A DNA stretch of 64,000 bases from Sulfuricurvum sp. (lineage in GTDB: Bacteria > Campylobacterota > Campylobacteria > Campylobacterales > Sulfurimonadaceae): the NCBI GenBank assembly GCA_024637295.1, contig JAGXFL010000013.1:1-64000 (forward strand), given 5' to 3'. The notes beneath the pieces are model-generated. The model worked only from the letters and a program-made list of their open reading frames with translations. It had not been told where the DNA came from and did no database searches. A program made the translations under genes and the position numbers. This document shows positions 9,230 to 16,786 of the stretch, in pieces. The stretch's first letter is position 1, and each line of letters opens with the position of its first letter.

Positions 9230-9865
9230 ATGAAAAAAAGCTTATTTTGCATACTGTTATTATGTATTCAACTGTTAGCAGCTAATGATACAGAGTTATT
9301 TTGGAATACCTATACCGCCGCATTACGCGGTGACAAAGAAGCGCAGTTTCAAACAGGTGTCATGTTTGAACGTGGAATCGGAACGGATTTGAATCAATCA
9401 CAAGCTGCGAAATGGTATGAAAAAGCAGCAATGCAGGGTCATATGGATGCACAATACAATATGGGTATTATGTATGCTAGCGGACGCGGTGTAGAGCAAA
9501 ATGATCAATTCGCTATGATGTGGCTTGCTTCATCTGCAAAACAGGGCGATAAAGACTCTAGAAGGCTTTTATTAGCACTTATAGATGGAAAAATTACGTC
9601 AGATAATAGATCAGTCCCGAGTGAAAATATTTCCAATGAGCCAAATATTGCGATAAAGCCTATACGTATTGTGACCAAAGAAGATGCCTCTACGTGTTCT
9701 ATGGCGAATGAAAGTCAGTGTACTAAACTAATTGGAAAGCATGCGTTTACAAGCAAATCGAAGCAAGGGGACTATTATAAAATCAGTGGAATAATAGTAG
9801 ACCATAAGTGGCAAGAGGTCAAAGATGAGATATATGTTCAAATATCTATGGTAGAAATAAAGTAA
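9230..9865 (+). CDS. Exported Sel1-like repeat protein
   Basis: A 211-residue protein with an N-terminal signal peptide (MKKSLFCILLLCIQLLAAN, cleavage likely after LLAA). Two Sel1-like (TPR-related) repeats follow at about residues 35-70 and 71-106, recognisable by the xAxxxLGxxYxxGxGxxxd-A-xxWxxkAAxQG pattern (AQFQTGVMFERGIGTD; AQYNMGIMYASGRGVEQ). The rest, about 115-211, is not recognised and contains two cysteines (Cys-x7-Cys, CSMANESQC) before a basic stretch. Sel1 proteins are usually periplasmic scaffolds or interaction proteins; Helicobacter has many cysteine-rich ones. Specific function unknown. Confidence 0.8.
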   Translation: MKKSLFCILLLCIQLLAANDTELFWNTYTAALRGDKEAQFQTGVMFERGIGTDLNQSQAAKWYEKAAMQGHMDAQYNMGIMYASGRGVEQNDQFAMMWLASSAKQGDKDSRRLLLALIDGKITSDNRSVPSENISNEPNIAIKPIRIVTKEDASTCSMANESQCTKLIGKHAFTSKSKQGDYYKISGIIVDHKWQEVKDEIYVQISMVEIK

Positions 9866-9867
9866 GC

Positions 9868-9881
9868 GGGGAAAGTTCCCC
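9868..9881. terminator. Hairpin between converging genes
   Basis: GGGGA at 9868-9872 pairs with TCCCC at 9877-9881 (two more bases can pair with a tight loop), directly after the stop of the Sel1-repeat gene. An A/T-rich stretch follows on the + strand. It lies between two converging genes and could serve both strands. Confidence 0.5.
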
Positions 9882-9890
9882 TAAATAAAA

Positions 9891-10205
9891 TTATTTAATA
9901 TAGCTGCAGCAATAATCGCAGATTGTTTTTACCTTGAGATTAAAAGAGCTATTAGCCGGAACTTCAAAACTTTGAGGGCCATTGATAGTGATCCAAGCAT
10001 CTGATCCAGGAAGCTGTATATCCATCTCACCACTCATGATTTCCATGATTTCTTTATCCGCAGTACCAAAAGTATACTCACCAGGCAACATAATCCCAAG
10101 TGTCTTGTGACTTCCATCATCAAATCGAACCGTTCGACTGCTCACTTTTCCATCGAAATAGACACTTGCTTTTTTATCGACAGTAACATTTTTAAATTGT
10201 GACAT
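9891..10205 (-). CDS. ppnP: Pyrimidine/purine nucleoside phosphorylase (DUF1255, cupin)
   Basis: A small single-domain cupin of about 104 residues. It matches the PpnP (formerly YaiE, DUF1255) family by its start [28 protein letters not shown], the central [33 protein letters not shown] and the end [13 protein letters not shown]. PpnP phosphorolyses a range of nucleosides to base and ribose 1-phosphate. Two adjacent ATG codons are possible (first bases at 10208 and 10205). The second has better spacing from AGGAG and gives the usual MSQF start. The C-terminal CDYCCSYIK is cysteine rich. It is last in a minus-strand run with the 72-residue unknown and the CvfB-like gene. Confidence 0.88.
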   Translation of the reverse strand: MSQFKNVTVDKKASVYFDGKVSSRTVRFDDGSHKTLGIMLPGEYTFGTADKEIMEIMSGEMDIQLPGSDAWITINGPQSFEVPANSSFNLKVKTICDYCCSYIK

Positions 10206-10229
10206 CATGATCTCCTGATTTTTTGGGTG

Positions 10230-10448
10230 TTATTGTAACGGGTTAAGCTGTTGCTTGACTTTTTTAGGCAAGTGCGCAAAAGGAAAAGCGGTATCGGTTC
10301 GAACTTCGCCATTTTCAGTAATGGTGACTTCAAGAGCATTGGTATCGCGATTGTAGCTGACAAGATTGATGAGCTTATCGCCTTCTATATAGCTGATACG
10401 TCGTGCAACGAGATGTGTAAATGCAGTATGTTTAGGTCTATATCCCAT
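10230..10448 (-). CDS. Conserved-looking small protein, function unknown
   Basis: A 72-residue protein not recognised as any family. It is basic at the N-terminus (MGYRPKHTAFTHLVARR), has a central beta-rich stretch (KLINLVSYNRDTNALEVTITENGEVRTDTAFPF) and ends HLPKKVKQQLNPLQ. No signal peptide or membrane segment is visible. Its start overlaps the end of the CvfB-like gene by 11 bases and it is followed 21 bases later by ppnP, so it is likely co-translated and real. The coding sequence is free of stops over its full length in the operon frame order. Confidence 0.6.
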   Translation of the reverse strand: MGYRPKHTAFTHLVARRISYIEGDKLINLVSYNRDTNALEVTITENGEVRTDTAFPFAHLPKKVKQQLNPLQ

Positions 10449-11277
10449 AGATGCCGTTCTCCTTTATGGTTATTTTTTTGGTCTCATTTAATTCTGTCAA
10501 AGCAGCTTTAAAATTCTTTTTACTAAGGCCAAATGTCTTTTGGATCAGTTCGGCATCGCTTTTGTAATTGTATGGGAGCATCCCGCCATTCTTTTGAAGC
10601 AACTCATAGATTTTGGTCGCTGCATTACCGGCTTTGGCTTTTCCGATCATTTGCAATGAGAGGTCAAGCTTGCCGTCTTCACGACGTTGTTTTACAAAGC
10701 CATTTTTGATATCTCCGACACGCAATGTTTCAAAGATCTCATTAGTATAGAGCATCCCCTCATAGGAATTATCAACGATCGCCTTATAGCCCAGAGGGGT
10801 TTTTGCAATGATCATAAAAGAGACAGGTGTATTGGGATAAAAGGTTTTAGGTGCATCGATGAGGGCACTGCTTACTTTTTCTGTTCCCACAAGCCGATTG
10901 GTGCGCTCATCTAAGATGATACGGATGATACGCTTTTCGCCTACGCTAAAGGGGCGCTTTTGAAGTGCTTTTGGGACAAAGAGATCTTTAGGCAGCCCCC
11001 AGTTGACAAAAGCACCGATAGCACTGGTGTCGACTACTTCGACAAATGCGATCTCACCCAGCATCGCTTTTGGCGTTGCCGTAGTTGCGACAGGACGATC
11101 TTCGCTATCTGTATAGACAAAGACCTCAAGGGTATCGCCTATATGCATTGATTCAGTCACGTATTGGTTTGGTAAAAGGATATCGCTGTCATCCATACTT
11201 TTTAAAAAAAGTCCTGGGGTCGTATCGCGATCGATAACGAGAAGATTCATCTCCCCGATTTTTAGTGTTTCATTCAT
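10438..11277 (-). CDS. CvfB/YitL-like S1-type RNA-binding protein
   Basis: A 279-residue soluble protein built of tandem OB/S1-like domains with a C-terminal winged-helix part, the CvfB (YitL) architecture. Visible landmarks are VEVVDTSAIGAFVNWGLPKDLFVP (an S1-like domain at about residues 77-100), a second S1 segment GYKAIVDNSYEGMLYTNEIFETLRVGDIKNGFVKQRREDGKLDLSLQ (about 168-214) and a winged-helix tail (LLQKNGGMLPYNYKSDAELIQKTFGLSKKNFKAALTEL). CvfB binds RNA and affects virulence gene expression in Staphylococcus; its role here is unknown. It leads a three-gene minus-strand run. No ribosome site precedes the ATG, and a -10 box sits 7 bases upstream, suggesting a leaderless mRNA. Confidence 0.85.
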   Translation of the reverse strand: MNETLKIGEMNLLVIDRDTTPGLFLKSMDDSDILLPNQYVTESMHIGDTLEVFVYTDSEDRPVATTATPKAMLGEIAFVEVVDTSAIGAFVNWGLPKDLFVPKALQKRPFSVGEKRIIRIILDERTNRLVGTEKVSSALIDAPKTFYPNTPVSFMIIAKTPLGYKAIVDNSYEGMLYTNEIFETLRVGDIKNGFVKQRREDGKLDLSLQMIGKAKAGNAATKIYELLQKNGGMLPYNYKSDAELIQKTFGLSKKNFKAALTELNETKKITIKENGIYGI

Positions 11278-11280
11278 GGG

Positions 11281-11290
11281 TATAATTATA
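11281..11290. promoter_or_regulatory. Overlapping divergent -10 boxes
   Basis: The palindrome TATAATTATA holds a perfect TATAAT on each strand: 11281-11286 for the + strand short-chain dehydrogenase gene (start 11317) and 11290-11285 for the minus-strand CvfB-like gene (start 11277). The two promoters must compete for the same bases. On the minus side only 7 bases separate the box from the ATG. Confidence 0.65.
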
Positions 11291-11316
11291 GCTAAGATTC
11301 ACTTACCGGAGAGATA

Positions 11317-12069
11317 ATGCGCATTGTAATCACGGGAGCCAGCAGTGGTTTAGGTAAGCACTTGGCACTTGCCTATGCTTCAGGGGAAAACGAATTGGTA
11401 TTAATAGCGCGTCGGGAAGAAAAACTCGAAGAGGTCGCAGAACAATGCAGGCACCGTGGCTCTTGCGTACAGACTATTATGGCGGATGTCAATGATTTTG
11501 ATTTGATGAAAAAAATCGCAGGAGAGCTTGCACAAACAAGAATCGACCGCATTATTCTCAATGCAGGTATTTCCGTTGGACATACGGCAGGTGTAACGCC
11601 ATTTGGAGATTTTCATCGACTTTTTCAAACCAATTTTTTAAGCGTTCACGCACTTTTAGAACCGATAATTCCAAAGTTGATGGAACAAAAGTCAGGTGAG
11701 ATTGTTTTTATCTCATCACTAGCGTCACTTATGTCAATGCCAACATCCGTAGCCTATAGCAGCTCGAAGCGTGCACTTAATGCCTATGCTGAAGGGTTGA
11801 GATATCAGTTAAAACCTCACGGAATCGAGGTAATGACGATTTTGCCCGGATTTATCGACTCGGAAATGACACAAAAAAATAATTTTAAGATGCCATTTTT
11901 ACTTTCAACCGATGCAGGGGTACAGCGAATAATAAAAGCCATTAGGCAAAAAAAACGTTTTTACCCATTTCCCTTGAGATTTTACTTAATGATTAAAATG
12001 ACATTACTACTTCCGCAGTTCTTAAGAGATAGGATTGTAAACTTCACTAATTTTAAAAAGGGTGCATAA
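11317..12069 (+). CDS. Short-chain dehydrogenase/reductase
   Basis: A 250-residue classical SDR. It shows the TGASSGLG NAD(P)-binding motif at residues 6-13, the LNAGIS motif (about 81-86), the catalytic Ser-Tyr-Lys (serine in SSLASL; YSSSK at about 148-152) and a basic ARREEK after the second strand that favours NADP. Substrate unknown; the group includes sepiapterin-reductase-like and YqjQ-like enzymes. A GGAGAG ribosome site precedes the ATG. The molybdoenzyme gene follows 24 bases later, so co-transcription is likely but a shared pathway is not shown. Confidence 0.88.
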   Translation: MRIVITGASSGLGKHLALAYASGENELVLIARREEKLEEVAEQCRHRGSCVQTIMADVNDFDLMKKIAGELAQTRIDRIILNAGISVGHTAGVTPFGDFHRLFQTNFLSVHALLEPIIPKLMEQKSGEIVFISSLASLMSMPTSVAYSSSKRALNAYAEGLRYQLKPHGIEVMTILPGFIDSEMTQKNNFKMPFLLSTDAGVQRIIKAIRQKKRFYPFPLRFYLMIKMTLLLPQFLRDRIVNFTNFKKGA

Positions 12070-12093
12070 CCCGTACTATCAAGGAAATATCAT

Positions 12094-14169
12094 ATGATCA
12101 TTGACAGTGTTTGTACCTATTGTGGTGTGGGTTGTGATATTTCGGCAGAGGTTGAAGATAATAAGATCGTCAAAATTTTTGCAAAAGAAGAAGGAGTCGT
12201 CTCACAAGGAAGACTCTGTATAAAGGGAAAGCAGGGCTGGGATTTTGTCAGTCATGCAAAACGTCTTCGTACCGCGCGTGTTCGAAAATCATTTATAAAT
12301 GAGAATACAGCACTTTTTGCTGACCTTGACACCGACTATTTTGAGCCAGTCGACCATGATTTTTATGAGGTCAGTTATGAGAGTGCTTATGAAATAGCGG
12401 CACGAAAGCTCAAAGAGATTACCGATAAACACGGGTCACACTCTTTTGCTTCCATCGGAGGAGCGCGGACAAGCTGTGAGAGTTCATTTTTATTTCAGCA
12501 CTTTACTCGAAATGTTGTAGGTTCACCTCATGTGGATAACTGCGCACGTGTATGCCATTCCCCATCACTGAAGGGGATGCGTACCACGATAGGTGAGGGT
12601 GCGGCAACCAATCCGTTTGATGATATTTACGAAACAGAGTTTATGATCGTCATGGGATCTAACACGACTGAGGGTCATCCAATCGTTGCTAACCGTATGT
12701 TAGATGTTATCAAAGACAAAGGTATTGAACTGGCAGTTTTGGATGTACGTCGACTTCAGCTATCCAAATCTGCAACGCATCATTTGAGTATCCCATATGA
12801 AGCCAATCTTATGATGCTGAATATGATGGCGTATGTCATTATGTCCGAAGATTTGGTTAATGTAGAATTTATAGCAAGTCGTACAAAAGGGTATGAGGAA
12901 TATAAGCAAGCGATCTTGGATGATCCGTACGCCAATCCTGACTTTTTGTTGCAAATACCGGGATATGAATCGTTAGCACAAGAAATTCGTACAGTTGCTC
13001 GTAAATATGCTACCCGTAAAAGCCTCTTTTTTTGGGGTCTTGGGATTACAGAGCACCTGGATGGATCGTATGCCGTTATGGCGATTACCCATCTCGCATT
13101 GATCACGGGAAATATTGGAAAACGCGGTGCGGGGCTTATGCCTCTACGCGGTCAAAATAACGTGCAAGGTACATGTGATGTAGGGATGTTACCGTATTAC
13201 GCTCCCGATTATCAGCCTCCAAAAGAGGTCGGTATGATGACACCTGATTTGATTAATGCGATGATCGATGGCGGGATCAAAGCGGTGTTTAACATCGGTG
13301 AAGACATCGCCCATATCCACCCAAACCAGAATAAAATACATACAGCGCTTAAAAATCTCGATCTATTGATCGTCAATGAGCTCTTTGACAATGAGATTAC
13401 GAAATTTGCCGATATTATTTTTGGGGTGAAAAGCGCCTACGAAAAAACGGGCGTTTACGTCAACGCTGAGCGCAGACTTCACCTCTCGCAACCGTTGATT
13501 AATGTTGCGATGCCTGATGACTGGGAAGTGATCGCGGAGATTTCAAAACGTTACGGTACTGATTTTGGGTATAAAAGTTCCAAAGATGTCTGGAACGATG
13601 TTCGTGTCGCGGCACCCGTACGTTTTGGGGGAGCGAGTTACGAAAAACTCGAAGCCAATCGTTTGCGCGGTATGCAATGGCCGGTACAAGAGGAAGATAC
13701 CCCAGTTCTGCATCTGCATGACTTCCGTACCAAAGACGGGATAGGTTCATTTCGTTACAAGCAGTATGAACCTCGTGGTCAGGTAGAAGAGCTTTTGCGT
13801 GCTCCTACGCATGAGGGGTATTATCTCACTACGGGACGGGTTTTGGTACACTACAACAACGCTGCTCAAACCAACTCATGTGAAAAACTGAGTCGAAGCC
13901 ACAGTGAAGACACATTACTGGTCAGTGTTGATGATGAAGAATTTTTTGAATATAAAGATTACGTTGTTTTAAAAAGCCAATACGGGCTAAGTGCCCCTTT
14001 GCGCGTGAAAGTCAGCTCAACCGTAAAAAAAGGGACGCTTTTTACCACATTCCATCATGCTAAAAGCAAAATCAACTTTTTATTTGGAGATGAGGCGGAT
14101 GAACTGATCAAAACAGCACGTTTTAAATCAATCAAAGTGGATATCGTTAAACCCGACTATCTGGATTAA
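12094..14169 (+). CDS. Formate dehydrogenase-like molybdopterin oxidoreductase, cysteine type
   Basis: A 691-residue protein of the DMSO-reductase family. The N-terminal [4Fe-4S] ligands are Cys7, Cys10, Cys14 and Cys42. Cys154-His155 in RVCHSPS aligns with the selenocysteine/cysteine-histidine pair of formate dehydrogenases. Cofactor-binding stretches include GSNTTEGHPI, LITGNIGKRGAG, LRGQNNVQG and the C-terminal TTGRVLVHYN. No twin-arginine signal is present, so the enzyme should be cytoplasmic. No beta or gamma subunit and no fdhD lie nearby; it is a lone catalytic subunit, like FdhH. Function as formate dehydrogenase is likely but a related oxidoreductase is possible. Ribosome site AAGGAAA; yraN starts 2 bases after its stop. 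Confidence 0.85.
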   Translation: MIIDSVCTYCGVGCDISAEVEDNKIVKIFAKEEGVVSQGRLCIKGKQGWDFVSHAKRLRTARVRKSFINENTALFADLDTDYFEPVDHDFYEVSYESAYEIAARKLKEITDKHGSHSFASIGGARTSCESSFLFQHFTRNVVGSPHVDNCARVCHSPSLKGMRTTIGEGAATNPFDDIYETEFMIVMGSNTTEGHPIVANRMLDVIKDKGIELAVLDVRRLQLSKSATHHLSIPYEANLMMLNMMAYVIMSEDLVNVEFIASRTKGYEEYKQAILDDPYANPDFLLQIPGYESLAQEIRTVARKYATRKSLFFWGLGITEHLDGSYAVMAITHLALITGNIGKRGAGLMPLRGQNNVQGTCDVGMLPYYAPDYQPPKEVGMMTPDLINAMIDGGIKAVFNIGEDIAHIHPNQNKIHTALKNLDLLIVNELFDNEITKFADIIFGVKSAYEKTGVYVNAERRLHLSQPLINVAMPDDWEVIAEISKRYGTDFGYKSSKDVWNDVRVAAPVRFGGASYEKLEANRLRGMQWPVQEEDTPVLHLHDFRTKDGIGSFRYKQYEPRGQVEELLRAPTHEGYYLTTGRVLVHYNNAAQTNSCEKLSRSHSEDTLLVSVDDEEFFEYKDYVVLKSQYGLSAPLRVKVSSTVKKGTLFTTFHHAKSKINFLFGDEADELIKTARFKSIKVDIVKPDYLD

Positions 14170-14171
14170 GC

Positions 14172-14504
14172 ATGCATACTAAGGCAAGAGGAAATATTGC
14201 TGAAGATCGAGGGTGTGACTATCTAAGATCAAGCGGATGTCGTATTATTGACCGAAACATCTATAACCGCTTTGGGGAGATCGATATCATTGCGCTCAAA
14301 GAAAATGTTCTCCATTTCGTAGAAGTTAAAAGCGGTACGACCTATGAATCCGCAGTGAACAATATCACTCGAAGTAAGCTTCAAAAACTTAATCGCACTA
14401 TCCAAACCTATCTACAACAAAAAAAGCTTAACGGTGATTACTGTATCGATGCTCTCATCGTTTCGGATGAGGGAATTGAATGGATTGAGAACATCACTTT
14501 ATAG
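14172..14504 (+). CDS. YraN family (UPF0102) endonuclease-like protein
   Basis: A 110-residue protein with the UPF0102 pattern: GNIAEDRGCDYLRSSGCRIIDRNIYNRFGEIDIIALKENVLHFVEVKSG. The Glu-Asp-x-Glu-x-Lys arrangement (GEIDII, then FVEVKSG) is that of restriction-endonuclease-like nucleases. Exact role unsettled in any organism. In Helicobacter and Campylobacter, as I recall, this gene stands directly before trxA, and the same is true here (98-base gap). Confidence 0.9.
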   Translation: MHTKARGNIAEDRGCDYLRSSGCRIIDRNIYNRFGEIDIIALKENVLHFVEVKSGTTYESAVNNITRSKLQKLNRTIQTYLQQKKLNGDYCIDALIVSDEGIEWIENITL

Positions 14505-14563
14505 CAATAAGTTGAAAAAAATGATGCGATTTTACTAATAAGTAGTTTTAAAGAAAGGGGCGT

Positions 14564-14569
14564 TATAAT
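14564..14569 (+). promoter_or_regulatory. trxA promoter -10 box
   Basis: A perfect TATAAT lies 33 bases before the trxA ATG, in an A/T-rich stretch with no clear -35, as is usual for sigma-70 promoters in Campylobacterota. An AAGGA ribosome site follows at about 14593. Confidence 0.7.
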
Positions 14570-14601
14570 AGCCCAATATAAACCGAAATCAAGGAACTAC
14601 A

Positions 14602-14919
14602 ATGGGCAAATACGTTGAATTAACAGCATCAAATTTCGAAGAGATTACAAAAGAAGGCGTTGCGCTTGTAGACTTTTGGGCACCATGGTGTGGACCTTGT
14701 CGTATGATCGCTCCAGTTATCGAAGAATTGGCAAACGATTTTGAAGGTAAAGCAAATATCTGTAAAGTAAATACAGATGAAGAGCAAGATATCGCAGTTA
14801 AATATGGTATCCGTTCAATCCCTACAATCCTTTTCTTCAAAAACGGTGAAATGGTAGATCAAATGGTTGGAGCTGCTTCTAAGCAAGCATTCGCTGACAA
14901 AATTAACTCTCTTCTTTAA
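14602..14919 (+). CDS. trxA: Thioredoxin
   Basis: A 105-residue thioredoxin with the redox motif WCGPC (Cys30 and Cys33) in FWAPWCGPCRMIAPVIEEL and the cis-proline segment YGIRSIPTILFFKNGE. It reduces protein disulfides in the cytoplasm and is recycled by thioredoxin reductase. In relatives trxB follows directly; here it is 1.9 kb away, beyond an oppositely oriented gene. It has its own TATAAT box. Confidence 0.98.
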   Translation: MGKYVELTASNFEEITKEGVALVDFWAPWCGPCRMIAPVIEELANDFEGKANICKVNTDEEQDIAVKYGIRSIPTILFFKNGEMVDQMVGAASKQAFADKINSLL

Positions 14920-14921
14920 TA

Positions 14922-14942
14922 TTTCGACCCTTTTGGGTCAAA
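14922..14942 (+). terminator. Hairpin after trxA
   Basis: TTTCGACCC at 14922-14930 pairs with GGGTCAAA at 14935-14942, with one bulged C and a TTTT loop, directly behind the trxA stop. The following tract is T-rich only in part (TCTCTTCATTTC). It probably ends trxA transcription. Confidence 0.55.
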
Positions 14943-15000
14943 TCTCTTCATTTCATGAAAATATTTATATCATAAACTTCTTCAAAATCTGAGTTTTATT

Positions 15001-15026
15001 CCGTTCGCCCTGAGCCTGTCGAAGGG
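15001..15026. repeat. Dispersed-type palindromic repeat with core TTCGCCCTGAGCCTGTCGAA
   Basis: The core at 15004-15023 starts TTCG and ends CGAA, and is flanked by CCG and GGG. From memory this is the 'TTCGACA(A/G)GCTCAGGGCGAA' element, scattered in many unrelated bacterial genomes. It is markedly more GC-rich than its surroundings. It lies 4 bases beyond the stop of the HEPN-type gene, at the junction with the trxA region. Only one copy is visible in this window. Confidence 0.65.
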
Positions 15027-15030
15027 TATT

Positions 15031-16602
15031 TTATAAAGAATGGGTTACTTTTATGATTTGCTTTGATAACAATATTTTAAGGGAATGTCTAGCTTTAAAG
15101 CTATGCATACTCTCATTCAACTGTTTTATTAAGTCCTCTTTTTGTATCTTCAATTGGATATAACATATTATTGATAATCTACATATTTCTAAGATTTGAG
15201 TTGTTTGTTTTTTTGAAACTTCCTTTTTTACTTTGTCACCATGTGCATATTTACTTCTTATGCTATAACAGTTATTTATTTCTGCACGAACTCTATTACT
15301 AAGTGTCCTATCTTGCTTAGAATATATTAAATCAAAAAACAATGCTATGGATGTAGACAATCTAAAACCAAGTTCTCCATTATCTTTTATAAAAAGTGCT
15401 TCTAAACAACTTATTGCATAATATATAGAAGACTCATTGCTTTTACTTCGTAAGATTGCTGTTTGATATCGTTCAAGAGCTATTTCAATTTTATCTTTAT
15501 TTATTGACGACGAGTAAAATTGTATATTTGATACAATTTTTAACAATTCAATAATTTTTCTTGATTCTATCTGTTCACAATATTTTGGGTTTTGTTCAGT
15601 AAAGCCATATTGTGCATGAAAATCTGAGCCATCATTGATTCCACTGTATATGCTAGGGCTAATAAAGATAGAGTCAGGAATATCTATTTTAAAAAGTTTT
15701 TCACTAACTGAACAAACCGATGATAGAAATATACTTTGGCCAATATCAAATCGTTTTTTATATGCATCTTGATAACCTTCTTTAGGTTTGATTTTAGCTT
15801 TATATTCAACAATGACAGACTGTTTATATAAATCATGTCCTTTTACTTTACCAAAAGAATGAAAATTATTTTCTATCCGCTCCAGCATACCAATATCCGA
15901 TGTATCTGGATGCTTTATCGTATATATGTTGTCTACTATTAAAGGTTTTTCTCCTCCAATAAAACAACCGACAAGCACTATCGTACACGATACTTCATAT
16001 TCGCCATTATCTGTGAATTCTGTAATAAACTTATCTAAAATTTGTACGTTTGTTTTCTTTTGATAATTATCGGCTACATACATCGATAATGCGGTGAAAA
16101 TCTTTGTATGATGCTGAGTATAGCTTTCCTTGGTTTTTTTCAAAATATATGTTCTATGGTTAGATTTCAAGTCTTCTGGTACTATGTTTTCAGCTATGTT
16201 TGATGAGAATAAATCTACATATTCAGCCAAATTAATTCTTGAATTTATTTGACGTTCAAAATCTTCACGCATACCGTAATATTTTTTATGATTCCATCCA
16301 GTTTTTAATAAATTATCAAACATCTGCTTTTCTCTATAAAAACTTGTTAAATCAAATTTATTTTCAGAATTCATAATATTTCTTACAGAGTCAACTAACT
16401 CATTTAATGAGTTATATAAAGAATCATTGGTTTTTATTGAAAATATTTTTGGTTTTAATGTAGAAGTGTAATGAATAAATTTCCCATCAATATATAAGTC
16501 ATAACCATGTTTAATTTCTCCATCTACTATTACATATGGTTCATCTGGCGGACTATCACAAAGACCAATTATATAACCTTCTGGTGTTGCATATGTTTGC
16601 AT
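15031..16602 (-). CDS. Protein with C-terminal HEPN-type (Apea-like) domain
   Basis: A 523-residue soluble protein. The C-terminal part (about 340-480) looks like the Apea-like HEPN fold: an all-helical stretch with AISCLEALFIKDNGELGFRLSTSIALFF (about 396-423), then INNCYSIRSKYAHGD with Arg449-x4-His454, the HEPN ribonuclease motif. The N-terminal 340 residues are not recognised. HEPN proteins with a unique N-terminal domain, such as ApeA, act as abortive-infection or toxin RNases; such a role here is inference. The gene is visibly AT-richer than its neighbours, uses ATA and AGA codons freely, and is inserted against the strand between trxA and trxB. A TATAAT box and AAGAAGGGA ribosome site precede it, so it has its own promoter. 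Confidence 0.75.
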   Translation of the reverse strand: MQTYATPEGYIIGLCDSPPDEPYVIVDGEIKHGYDLYIDGKFIHYTSTLKPKIFSIKTNDSLYNSLNELVDSVRNIMNSENKFDLTSFYREKQMFDNLLKTGWNHKKYYGMREDFERQINSRINLAEYVDLFSSNIAENIVPEDLKSNHRTYILKKTKESYTQHHTKIFTALSMYVADNYQKKTNVQILDKFITEFTDNGEYEVSCTIVLVGCFIGGEKPLIVDNIYTIKHPDTSDIGMLERIENNFHSFGKVKGHDLYKQSVIVEYKAKIKPKEGYQDAYKKRFDIGQSIFLSSVCSVSEKLFKIDIPDSIFISPSIYSGINDGSDFHAQYGFTEQNPKYCEQIESRKIIELLKIVSNIQFYSSSINKDKIEIALERYQTAILRSKSNESSIYYAISCLEALFIKDNGELGFRLSTSIALFFDLIYSKQDRTLSNRVRAEINNCYSIRSKYAHGDKVKKEVSKKQTTQILEICRLSIICYIQLKIQKEDLIKQLNESMHSFKARHSLKILLSKQIIKVTHSL

Positions 16603-16622
16603 GAAAATCCCTTCTTTTTATA

Positions 16623-16628
16623 ATTATA
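16623..16628 (-). promoter_or_regulatory. -10 box of the HEPN-type gene
   Basis: Read on the minus strand this is TATAAT, 20 bases before the ATG of the HEPN-type gene, with an AAGAAGGGA ribosome site in between. An inverted repeat CTAAAA-ATA-TTTTAG lies just upstream, at 16632-16646, and could be an operator or a short hairpin. Confidence 0.55.
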
Positions 16629-16756
16629 CTGTCTAAAAATATTTTAGATGAGAATCAAGCAAGATACTTTCTTCGCAAGTCTAAAAGTTTTCTAAAATGA
16701 TTTGTTTCCTATTTCGCTTGTGGTAGCGTTTAACTGCAACAATGTACACTACGTAC

Positions 16757-16762
16757 TATAAG
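16757..16762 (+). promoter_or_regulatory. trxB promoter -10 box
   Basis: TATAAG lies 24 bases before the trxB ATG, followed by the ribosome site GAGGG at about 16776. A separate promoter is required because trxB is cut off from trxA by an oppositely oriented gene. Confidence 0.5.
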
Positions 16763-16786
16763 ATTTAAAAAATAGAGGGCAATAGT

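Noticed and set aside
15001-16786. Insertion sequence carrying the HEPN-type gene
   Set aside because: No transposase, no terminal inverted repeats and no target-site duplication could be seen. Only the dispersed-type palindrome marks one side.
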